From the NCBI GenBank assembly GCA_029937635.1, contig JAPYPM010000060.1:1-11166 (forward strand): a stretch of DNA of 11,166 bases. Direction: 5' to 3'. Position 1 is the first letter of the stretch, and every line of letters begins with the position of its first letter. A program made the position numbers and the translations under genes. The notes under the pieces are model-generated. The model was not told the origin of the DNA. It worked only from the letters and a program-made list of their open reading frames with translations, and ran no database searches. Of this stretch, positions 1 to 6,671 are shown in pieces. Source of the stretch: Nitrospinaceae bacterium (GTDB lineage Bacteria; Nitrospinota; Nitrospinia; Nitrospinales; VA-1).

Positions 1-999
1 GTCTTGAGGGACATCATAGTTTATTACATGGGTTATATTATCTACATGAATTCCCCGTGAAGCTACATCTGTGGCTATTAAAATATTTAGTCTGCCCATT
101 TTAAAGTCTTCTAGTACGCTGATACGTTTTTTTTGATGAAGGTCGCCACTAATTAGTGCTGCAACGTAGTCGTTGTGTTTAAGTAGTATTTCTAATCGTT
201 CAGCCCACATCTTTGTATTGCAAAAAATTAAAACTCTTTCTCCGGCTTCTTTTTTTAGAAGACCGAGTAATAGATTAAACTTTTCATGAAGTCCTACGTG
301 ATAGAGTAGCTGTTTGATTTCGTCTACCACTGCTTTTCCCGGTTCAACCATTATTTTTATGGGGTTGTTCATGTGTTCATAGGCTAATTCCATAACTTTG
401 TAGTTCAAAGTGGCTGAAAATAACATGGATTGCCTTTTGTCGTATGGAGAACAGTTTCTAAATAAATATCGTAGGTCTAAAATAAATCCCATATCGAACA
501 TTCGATCAGCTTCATCTACGATTAGGACTTCCAGTTCTTTTAGGCTAAACAGTTTTTGCTTGTAATAATCAATGATTCTTCCAGGAGTGGCGATTAAAAC
601 ATCGGCTCCTTCTTTGATTTGGTTACGTTGTTTTTCGTAATCCATGCCTCCATAAATGCAAACGATTTTTAATTCACAGTGTCCACCAATTAATCGCGCA
701 TCGATTTCAATTTGTCTTGCCAACTCGCGCGTTGGAGCAATAACTAAGGCACGTGGAGCTACCCATCCTGTGCTTTTAGGTTTTGGTTTTGGATTATTTA
801 AAAGCCTGGTAAACAGAGTAATTAGGAACGCGGCTGTTTTTCCGGTCCCGGTTTGCGCTTGTCCAGCAATATCTTGGCCTGAAAGTGAGATCGGCAGTGT
901 CTTTGCTTGTATTGAAGTACAGTATTTAAAGTCAGCATCTTTAATGCCTTTTAGAACGACATCGGGAATCGGTAGAGATTCAAATGTAATCTGGCTCAA
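1..999 (-). CDS. rhlB: RhlB-like DEAD-box ATP-dependent RNA helicase (3' end beyond window)
   Basis: This gene encodes an ATP-dependent RNA helicase that unwinds or remodels RNA in the cytoplasm. RhlB of gamma-proteobacteria works with the RNA degradosome, but that partnership is not shown here. The 333 visible residues contain the Q-motif region (F6 to Q31), motif I AQTGTGKT (48-55), motif Ia PTRELA, TPGR, the DEAD box at D162-D165, SAT, and motif V (ATDVASRGI). The window ends at NYDVPQD, just before motif VI. RhlB-like wording includes AGQAQTGTGKT, DEADRMFDMGF and the MNNP stretch after SAT. The start is TTG at 997-999: an in-frame TAA lies two codons upstream, no ATG is near, and GGAG sits 6 nt upstream. 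The gene is divergent from sdhA. The helicase assignment is secure; the rhlB symbol rests on remembered similarity, and other DEAD-box subfamilies remain possible. Confidence 0.93.
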   Translation of the reverse strand, partial: MSQITFESLPIPDVVLKGIKDADFKYCTSIQAKTLPISLSGQDIAGQAQTGTGKTAAFLITLFTRLLNNPKPKPKSTGWVAPRALVIAPTRELARQIEIDARLIGGHCELKIVCIYGGMDYEKQRNQIKEGADVLIATPGRIIDYYKQKLFSLKELEVLIVDEADRMFDMGFILDLRYLFRNCSPYDKRQSMLFSATLNYKVMELAYEHMNNPIKIMVEPGKAVVDEIKQLLYHVGLHEKFNLLLGLLKKEAGERVLIFCNTKMWAERLEILLKHNDYVAALISGDLHQKKRISVLEDFKMGRLNILIATDVASRGIHVDNITHVINYDVPQD

Positions 1000-1005
1000 T
1001 TATTG

Positions 1006-1011
1006 CTCCAA
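1006..1011 (-). promoter_or_regulatory. Ribosome binding site of the helicase (supports the TTG start)
   Basis: Read on the minus strand this is TTGGAG, with its GGAG core 6 nt before the TTG at 999. It is the only Shine-Dalgarno-like sequence close to the conserved N-terminus, and with the in-frame stop just upstream it fixes TTG as the start. Confidence 0.7.
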
Positions 1012-1104
1012 GTTTTGGGATAGGGAGAGTATTGAGTTCCAAGAATAACTGTATAAATTAAGGAAGGAGTTTTCAATACAATAGGTTAGGCTATTTCCTC
1101 AATC

Positions 1105-1132
1105 ATTATAGTTTGTCTTGATGGTTTTGCAA
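1105..1132 (-). promoter_or_regulatory. Sigma70-type promoter for the helicase gene
   Basis: On the minus strand a perfect -10 box TATAAT (1105-1110) lies 16 bp downstream of TTGCAA (1127-1132), or 17 bp if the -35 box is read one base earlier as GTTGCA. Transcription would begin near 1098 and leave a leader of about 100 nt before the TTG start. The leader contains a small AATAG/CTATT inverted repeat (around 1080-1095) whose role is unknown. The -10 match is the best in the window; the assignment is by consensus only. Confidence 0.6.
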
Positions 1133-1363
1133 CCCTGAAACTTATTTTTCTTGAATGCTTGTATCCCCTAAGTGATTCAATGCGGCTGCTTTCTTTGAAA
1201 ATCGCTTTCTTTTAAACTAACCGCCTAGTTACTTTCACAAGCTTTAATTGAGAGGCGAAAAAGTTTCTAAAAAAATAATTTTTAAAAAATAGTTGTAAAA
1301 TGGTTGTGAGTAATTGAGAATACAGGATTTTATATCACTTTTTGTTGAAATATAAATTAGGTT

Positions 1364-1368
1364 AGGGG
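1364..1368 (+). promoter_or_regulatory. Ribosome binding site of sdhA (supports the TTG start)
   Basis: AGGGG lies 6 nt before the TTG at 1375. The dinucleotide-binding N-terminus (DVVIVGSGLAG) begins only five residues after this start, so no later start is acceptable. Confidence 0.65.
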
Positions 1369-1374
1369 TACGCA

Positions 1375-3084
1375 TTGATTAAGCACGATGTTGTAATTGT
1401 TGGTTCAGGTTTAGCAGGTATGAGAGCCGCTTTGGAAGTTTGCGAAAATTTGGACGTTGCGGTTTTGAGTAAAGTATATCCGACGCGTTCTCACTCGGGT
1501 GCTGCACAGGGAGGCATAGCGGCCTCACTAGGAAATTCTGAATCTGATAGTTGGGAAGAACACTTGTACGACACCATTAAAGGTGGTGATTTTTTATGTG
1601 ATCAGGACGCGGTGGAAGAATACGTTAAAGCCGCTCCTAGAGTTATATACGAGCTGGAGCACTTTGGTTGTGTCTTTAGCCGTACGCCCGATGGGAAGAT
1701 CGCGCAACGTAGTTTTGGCGGTCACTCAAAACCACGTGCGTGTTTTTCTGCTGATCGCACTGGACACGCTATTCTTCATGCCTTGCATGAACAACTTTTA
1801 AAACGTTCAAAGTCGATTAAAATTTATTCTGAATGGTTTATGCATTCGCTAGTTCTTGATGGTGATTCATGCAATGGCATTGTCGTTAGTGATATTCGGT
1901 CTGGGGCAGTAGAGGTAATACAGGCCAAGGCAGTGATTTTTGCAACCGGTGGATATGGACGTGTATTCAATATAACATCCAATGCATTTGCCAGTACTGC
2001 TGACGGAGTTATGGCGGCTTATAACGCTGGGCTTCCATTGGAGGATGCGGAGTTTGTTCAATACCATCCCTCGGGTCTTTACCGCCAAGGAATTTTGTTC
2101 TCTGAGGCAGCAAGAGGAGAAGGTGGTTATCTTTTAAATGGTAAGGGTGAGCGGTTCATGGAGAAATACGCCCCTTCTCGTATGGAGCTGGCTCCAAGAG
2201 ATATTGTTGCGCGTGCAGAGCAAAGTGAGATTGATGCAGGACTTGGGGTTGATGGGAAAGATATTATTCATCTGGACCTTAGACACCTAGGTAAAGCTAG
2301 AATTATGGAACGTCTTCCTCAAATTAGGCAATTAGGAATTGATTTTATTGGTGTTGATTGTGTTACAGATCCTTTACCCATTCAACCGACTGCTCATTAT
2401 TCAATGGGAGGTATTCCTACTGATAAGTTTGGGCAAGTTATAAAAGATGCTGAAGGAACCCCTGTTAAGGGTTTGTTTGCCGCCGGGGAGTGTGCTTGCG
2501 TTTCGGTTCATGGAGCCAATCGCCTAGGGACTAATTCTCTATTGGAGGCTGTAGTTTTTGGTGAGCGTGCAGGTCGTTCCGCCTTAGAATATGCAAAAAA
2601 TATTAGTCATGCTTCTATTAACGAAAGTCATGAAAAAACCAAAATACTAGAACTTTTTGAATCTATTTTTCAACAAAATGGGGATGACAGTTATAATGAT
2701 ATTCGTAATGAAATGAAAAAAGTTATGACAGAGAATTGTGGTGTTTTCCGAGATGAAAGTCGGTTGCAAATTTGCATAGAAACTATTAAAAAACTAAAAG
2801 AAAGATATAAAAGAGGAAAAATCACTGACAAGGGTAAACTATTCAATACCGAAATATATGAAGTTTTAGAACTTGGTAATATGCTTGGTATGGCAGAGAT
2901 AATAGCTGTTGGTGCAATCAATCGAAAGGAAAGTCGCGGTGGACATTCTCGAACAGACTATCCCAAACGAGATGATGAAAATTTCTTAAAGCACAGTTTG
3001 ATTTATAATACTGGTAGTGGTGTTGTAGTTAAATATAAACCAGTAATAATCACAAAACATCAGCCTGCGGAAAGAACTTATTGA
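1375..3084 (+). CDS. sdhA: Succinate dehydrogenase/fumarate reductase flavoprotein subunit (type E complex)
   Basis: This 569-residue protein is the catalytic flavoprotein that interconverts succinate and fumarate using FAD. The FAD-binding loop GSGLAG is at residues 10-15. H40, in TRSHSGAAQGG, is the expected site of covalent FAD attachment. Active-site residues by family comparison are H231 (HPSGLY), R275 (PRDIVAR), H341 (HYSMGG), and H379 and R383 in HGANRLGTNSL. The C-terminal signature SRGGHSRTDYP spans 520-530. There is no twin-arginine signal peptide, so the enzyme should stay in the cytoplasm, unlike the related exported MfrA of Campylobacterota. The start is TTG with AGGGG 6 nt upstream. 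Its stop overlaps the sdhB start as TGATG, suggesting coupled translation. The sequence does not show whether it runs mainly as a succinate dehydrogenase or a fumarate reductase. An L-aspartate oxidase (NadB) is unlikely because an SdhB-like gene follows directly. Confidence 0.95.
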   Translation: MIKHDVVIVGSGLAGMRAALEVCENLDVAVLSKVYPTRSHSGAAQGGIAASLGNSESDSWEEHLYDTIKGGDFLCDQDAVEEYVKAAPRVIYELEHFGCVFSRTPDGKIAQRSFGGHSKPRACFSADRTGHAILHALHEQLLKRSKSIKIYSEWFMHSLVLDGDSCNGIVVSDIRSGAVEVIQAKAVIFATGGYGRVFNITSNAFASTADGVMAAYNAGLPLEDAEFVQYHPSGLYRQGILFSEAARGEGGYLLNGKGERFMEKYAPSRMELAPRDIVARAEQSEIDAGLGVDGKDIIHLDLRHLGKARIMERLPQIRQLGIDFIGVDCVTDPLPIQPTAHYSMGGIPTDKFGQVIKDAEGTPVKGLFAAGECACVSVHGANRLGTNSLLEAVVFGERAGRSALEYAKNISHASINESHEKTKILELFESIFQQNGDDSYNDIRNEMKKVMTENCGVFRDESRLQICIETIKKLKERYKRGKITDKGKLFNTEIYEVLELGNMLGMAEIIAVGAINRKESRGGHSRTDYPKRDDENFLKHSLIYNTGSGVVVKYKPVIITKHQPAERTY

Positions 3085-4025
3085 TGATTACTTTTAAGAT
3101 AAAACGATATAATCCGGAGAAACAGGCGGAGCCCTATTTTGAGGAATTTCAATTGGGTGAAACAGACGACCTTACGTTGTTGGATTGTTTGAACCAAATC
3201 AAATGGACTCTAGATGGTAGCCTGACTTATCGAATGTCTTGCCGAAGTGCAATATGTGGGTCCTGCGCGGTAAAGGCTAATGGGCACGCCATACTTGCTT
3301 GTCAGAAGCAAGCTAGTCAATTGGTCAAGGATAATGACACGATTACTCTTGAACCGTTAGGCAATATGAAACCGATTAAAGATCTTGCGGTTGATTTTAA
3401 GCCTTTCTGGGATAAAGTTGATAAAGTTAATCCTTACCTGCAGTCTAGTAAAAAACCTCCAGAAAAGGAAACAAAACAATCGCCTGAACAATTCAAACTT
3501 ATTGATGATGCCAGTACATGCATAATGTGTGGTGCATGCTATTCTGACTGCAATGTTCTTGAAGTGGATGATAATTTTCTAGGCCCAGCGGCACTTGCAA
3601 AGGCACAGCGATTTGTTCAGGACTCTCGTGACGGGGAAACTTTGGCACGTGTAAAAGAATTAAGCAAACCTGGTGGAATCTGGGATTGCACTCACTGTGG
3701 AGAATGCGTTGAACGTTGTCCCAAGCCGGCGGAACCTTTTGACCGTATAAAGGAAATTATGACTGTCGCTTTAGAGCAGGGTGTTACTAATAATAATGGG
3801 GCACGTCATGCTCTGTCATTTACAAAATCGGTTAAATCTAGTGGTAGTCTTAACGAAAATATTATACCCGTAGAGTCAGTCGGTTTTTTTAATGTTAAGG
3901 GATTGTTTGATTTATTGCCGGTTGGATTACGTATGCTTTTCAAGGGGAAAAATCCTCCAATATTGCATAAGTCTATTGACGATGTCGAGGATGTTAAAAG
4001 GATTTATATGGAGCTAAGTGAGTGA
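3084..4025 (+). CDS. sdhB: Succinate dehydrogenase/fumarate reductase iron-sulfur subunit, type E, with C-terminal extension
   Basis: This 313-residue subunit passes electrons from FAD to the CCG subunit. An N-terminal plant-ferredoxin-type domain carries a [2Fe-2S] site (C53, C58, C61, C73). The C-terminal ferredoxin domain has C146/C149/C152/C156 and C202/C205/C208/C212. Classical SdhB lacks one cysteine in the last group and holds [3Fe-4S]; here CTHCGECVERCP has all four, the type E pattern, predicting two [4Fe-4S] clusters. About 100 residues follow the last cysteine, against roughly 25 in E. coli SdhB. They include a hydrophobic-basic stretch, GLFDLLPVGLRMLFKGK, recalling HdrC-type proteins. 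I chose ATG at 3084 because it forms TGATG with the sdhA stop and has GGAAAG about 9 nt upstream; an in-frame TTG at 3081 is the alternative. Confidence 0.93.
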   Translation: MITFKIKRYNPEKQAEPYFEEFQLGETDDLTLLDCLNQIKWTLDGSLTYRMSCRSAICGSCAVKANGHAILACQKQASQLVKDNDTITLEPLGNMKPIKDLAVDFKPFWDKVDKVNPYLQSSKKPPEKETKQSPEQFKLIDDASTCIMCGACYSDCNVLEVDDNFLGPAALAKAQRFVQDSRDGETLARVKELSKPGGIWDCTHCGECVERCPKPAEPFDRIKEIMTVALEQGVTNNNGARHALSFTKSVKSSGSLNENIIPVESVGFFNVKGLFDLLPVGLRMLFKGKNPPILHKSIDDVEDVKRIYMELSE

Positions 4026-4900
4026 TGAAATTTGCTTTGTTTACAGGATGTGTGGCTAAAGGTGCTACACGAGAATTAATGCTTTCAACGATGAAATCTG
4101 CTGAGGGACTCGGGATAGAGTTCGTCGAAATGAAAAGTGCTTCTTGCTGTGGTGCCGGAGTGGTTTCTGAAAAAAACCCACTTTTGGCAGATGCCTTAAA
4201 TGCTCGTACTATTGCAATAGCCGAAGAGCAGGGACTGGACCTTGTTACTATTTGTTCTACCTGCCAAGGAATTTTAAAAAAAACAGAATGCCATGTCGAC
4301 TCCGATCCTGCTTATAAGGAAAAAGTTAATACTGTTCTCGAGGAAGGTGGTCATCAATATGCAGGTGGCAAAGTAAAAATTCAACATTTTGCAAATGTAC
4401 TTGGTACTGAAGAAGGATTGACGCTTTTAAGGGATAAAGTGAAGCGCCCGTTAACAGGTCTCAAGACAGCGGCATTTTACGGGTGTTATGTTTTGCGTCC
4501 ATCAGGGTTGTCCTTGTATGAGGATCCTGATAACCCGACTGGAATGGAGGAGATTTTTAAAATTCTGGGAGCTACGCCTGTCTACTATGAGAGCCGTACT
4601 AAATGTTGTGGATTTCCTATTATTATGATGAACAAGGATGCCTCACACGATATGGCAGGTAATGCTCTTATCGATGCGATTGATAGTGGAGCTGATTGTG
4701 TGGTAACGGGGTGTCCCTTGTGTCACCTAAGTTTAGATGCCTATCAACCCGAGATAGATAAAATGAATAAAAAGGGTTGTTCGATTCCGATCTTGCATTT
4801 GCCCCAACTAGTCGCTTTGGCTTTAGGTTATTCGCCTCAGGAACTGGGGATGGATAAGCATATCATCTCTACTACCAGATTAGATAAAATCCTAGCCTAG
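4025..4900 (+). CDS. CCG-domain (HdrB-like) subunit of the type E succinate dehydrogenase/fumarate reductase
   Basis: This 291-residue protein takes the place of the heme-bearing membrane anchors of ordinary complex II and probably carries the quinone-reactive site. It resembles subunit B of heterodisulfide reductase and the protein called SdhE (or SdhC) in type E enzymes; the name SdhE is shared with an unrelated FAD assembly factor, so no symbol is given. Two complete CCG motifs are visible: C9, C41-C42-G43, C77-x2-C80, and C154, C194-C195-G196, C230-x2-C233. In HdrB such motifs bind non-cubane [4Fe-4S] clusters. There is no long hydrophobic helix, so it would be a peripheral membrane protein. 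The ATG at 4025 forms TGATG with the sdhB stop; an in-frame GTG at 4022 is the alternative. Position after sdhAB argues for complex II rather than a heterodisulfide reductase or glycolate oxidase subunit. Confidence 0.88.
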   Translation: MKFALFTGCVAKGATRELMLSTMKSAEGLGIEFVEMKSASCCGAGVVSEKNPLLADALNARTIAIAEEQGLDLVTICSTCQGILKKTECHVDSDPAYKEKVNTVLEEGGHQYAGGKVKIQHFANVLGTEEGLTLLRDKVKRPLTGLKTAAFYGCYVLRPSGLSLYEDPDNPTGMEEIFKILGATPVYYESRTKCCGFPIIMMNKDASHDMAGNALIDAIDSGADCVVTGCPLCHLSLDAYQPEIDKMNKKGCSIPILHLPQLVALALGYSPQELGMDKHIISTTRLDKILA

Positions 4901-4951
4901 CTCTTGATTCCACGTTTAAATTTTCACGAATACCCTCTTTCCTTCCCTTCC

Positions 4952-4956
4952 GGAGG
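4952..4956 (+). promoter_or_regulatory. Ribosome binding site of the DASS transporter (decides the start)
   Basis: A strong GGAGG stands 5 nt before the TTG at 4962 but only 2 nt before the in-frame GTG at 4959. The spacing favours TTG as the real start. The ATG at 4957 is in another frame. Confidence 0.7.
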
Positions 4957-4961
4957 ATGTG

Positions 4962-6518
4962 TTGTCTAATTTGCAATTTTTATTCAAGAAAAAAATTTTT
5001 GTGCTAGTTGGTGGGGTGGTTTTATTTTTAATCATTTTACTCATACCACTTCCAGAAGGGATGACTTTTTCTGGGAAACGCCTCTTAGCAGTTATAGTTT
5101 TGATGGCTTGCTGGTGGATTGGTGAAGGGACTGCTATAGCTATCACGGCACTCCTTCCTCTTATTCTTTTTCCGATATTAGGCATCATGTCGAGCAAACA
5201 GGTTGCCCCAAATTACGCTAATCATTTCGTCTTTCTTTTTTTAGGCGGGTTTATGATTGCATTAGCTATGGAGAAGTGGAATTTCCATAAGCGCCTAGCA
5301 TTATGGATCATTGTATTAACAGGAACGGGGATAAAGCAGATCATTCTTGGTTTTATGATAGCCTCAGCGTTTTTGTCTATGTGGATTTCAAATACAGCTA
5401 CGACAATGATGCTTCTTCCTGTAGGGATGGCGGTTGTTGGGCAAGTTGCTCGCCAGTCTACTTTAAATGGGAGGCAGGATAAATTTTCTGAGCAACAAGT
5501 GATAGAAAGTATGGGGCTTGTTCTAATGCTAGGTTTGGCTTATTCAGCCAGTATAGGGGGGGTTGGCACTCTAATTGGCACAGCACCCAACATTGTCTTT
5601 GCGGGGTTTTATAAAAATCTTTATCCGGAAAACCCAGAAATTAGCTTTGTGGAATGGATGATTATGGCGATTCCCGTAGTAATTATTTTTATTCCTATTG
5701 TATGGGTTTATCTTTGCAAGTTTGTGTCTCCAATTCCTTTAGATCAGATTGAATTTACTGAGAGTAGCGGAGATATTATTAAACACGAGCTAACCTCATT
5801 GGGTAAAATTACTCGGCCTGAAAAAATGGTTGCCTGCTTTTTTAGTGCGACAGCTTTGATGTGGATTTTTCGCAAACCTCTTGAATTGGGATCAATTACA
5901 GTGCCTGGATGGTCGAGTTTATTTTCTAACCCAGAAATGTTTAACGACTCAACCGTAGCCATGGCAATGGGGATTTTATTGATGGTTTTTCCGATTCATT
6001 TTTCCCGCGAAGATATAGGTAAGGATAAGCGTGGAGATTTTCTTCTTGACTGGAAGACAGTAGAGACACGAATGCCCTGGGGAATACTATTATTGTTTGG
6101 TGGTGGTTTTGCCCTCGCTTCAGGATTTACCAAAACCGGGCTAACAGGTTGGATTGGGAATCAGTTGACTGTGCTATCCTCATTTCCTTTATGGGCAGTA
6201 GTTTTATGCGTGTGTTTGATTATCACATTTTTAACCGAACTTACTTCGAACACAGCAACATCTACAATTATTTTACCCGTAATGGGGGCGGCGGCAATAG
6301 TTGCTGGCTTTCATCCATTGATGTTTATGTTGCCTGCCACACTTTCGGCTTCGTTCGCATTTATGCTGCCTGTTGCGACTCCTCCGAATGCCATCGTGTT
6401 TGGGAGTGGTTGGGTAACTATTCCTGCAATGTCACGTGCCGGATTTGCACTAAATCTTATTGGAGCCGCTCTAGTGACAGCACTTACTCTCCTGCTTATC
6501 CAAACCCTTTTTTTGTAG
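4962..6518 (+). CDS. DASS/SLC13 family anion (probably dicarboxylate) symporter
   Basis: This 518-residue inner-membrane protein belongs to the divalent anion:Na+ symporter family, whose members import succinate, fumarate, malate, citrate or sulfate with sodium. Hydrophobic segments run along the whole protein, about eleven by eye. The two substrate- and sodium-binding SNT motifs are present at S143-N144-T145 (SNTATTMMLLP) and S429-N430-T431 (SNTATSTIILP). The C-terminal family signature with TPPNAIVFGSG lies around residues 473-483. The length suits bacterial members such as VcINDY. The gene follows the complex II subunits by about 60 bp with no evident terminator or clear promoter, so co-transcription is likely and a C4-dicarboxylate substrate is a reasonable inference. 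Sequence alone does not exclude sulfate or another anion. Confidence 0.9.
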   Translation: MSNLQFLFKKKIFVLVGGVVLFLIILLIPLPEGMTFSGKRLLAVIVLMACWWIGEGTAIAITALLPLILFPILGIMSSKQVAPNYANHFVFLFLGGFMIALAMEKWNFHKRLALWIIVLTGTGIKQIILGFMIASAFLSMWISNTATTMMLLPVGMAVVGQVARQSTLNGRQDKFSEQQVIESMGLVLMLGLAYSASIGGVGTLIGTAPNIVFAGFYKNLYPENPEISFVEWMIMAIPVVIIFIPIVWVYLCKFVSPIPLDQIEFTESSGDIIKHELTSLGKITRPEKMVACFFSATALMWIFRKPLELGSITVPGWSSLFSNPEMFNDSTVAMAMGILLMVFPIHFSREDIGKDKRGDFLLDWKTVETRMPWGILLLFGGGFALASGFTKTGLTGWIGNQLTVLSSFPLWAVVLCVCLIITFLTELTSNTATSTIILPVMGAAAIVAGFHPLMFMLPATLSASFAFMLPVATPPNAIVFGSGWVTIPAMSRAGFALNLIGAALVTALTLLLIQTLFL

Positions 6519-6671
6519 TTTTTTCTGGGATTTTTTAAAGATTAGAAAAACGAAGTGGAATGTTTCTACAGATTAAAATTACCTTGTTGTATTGAGGGGC
6601 TACTTAATAAAATTAATGCTAAATAGTGCATCTATTTAAAAAATATTTGAGTGGCGTTAGGGAAATGGAGT
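6519..6671. other. Convergent intergenic region between DASS and gcvPB
   Basis: This 153-bp AT-rich spacer separates the 3' ends of two converging genes. It starts with several T runs after the transporter stop and contains one short hairpin (6620-6638). No GC-rich terminator stem followed by a T run is visible in either direction. Confidence 0.5.
6620..6638. terminator. Weak candidate hairpin between convergent genes
   Basis: TAAATAG (6620-6626) and CTATTTA (6632-6638) form a perfect 7-bp stem with a 5-nt loop. Its place between convergent genes suggests a terminator serving both, but the stem is almost all A-T and no T run follows directly on either strand. This is a low-confidence call. 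Confidence 0.22.

Larger units (their letters stand above)
1000..1374. other. Divergent intergenic region between helicase and sdhA
   Basis: This 375-bp region has no convincing coding sequence on either strand; the longest ATG frames are about 11 codons and lack a ribosome binding site. It holds the helicase promoter (1105-1132) and must contain the sdhA promoter, but no good plus-strand match stands out. The best candidate is TTGTAA (1293-1298) with GAGAAT (1316-1321) at a 17-bp spacing, four of six matches in each box. Positions 1265-1300 are dominated by A and T runs. The heptamer GGTTAGG occurs at 1084-1090 and again at 1360-1366 next to the sdhA ribosome binding site, probably by chance. 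Confidence 0.6.

Noticed and set aside
656..1048. A plus-strand open frame of 130 codons.
   Set aside because: It lies opposite the helicase, whose minus-strand frame holds conserved DEAD-box motifs; the plus frame resembles no family.
1061..1069. A strong Shine-Dalgarno-like AGGAAGGAG on the plus strand in the 1000-1374 spacer.
   Set aside because: No ATG, GTG or TTG follows at a usable distance and the downstream frames close quickly, so it does not mark a gene.
1375..3084. L-aspartate oxidase (NadB) as the identity of the flavoprotein.
   Set aside because: An iron-sulfur subunit and a CCG subunit follow with overlapping junctions, and the C-terminal GGHSRTDYP region is typical of SdhA/FrdA.
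4025..4900. A true heterodisulfide reductase subunit B of an Hdr complex.
   Set aside because: No hdrA or separate hdrC is nearby; the partners are SdhA and SdhB, matching the type E complex II arrangement.
6520..6550. TTTTTCT (6520-6526) and AGAAAAA (6544-6550) as a terminator stem after the transporter.
   Set aside because: The arms are only A/T runs with a 17-nt loop, which arises easily by chance here, and no T run follows the stem.
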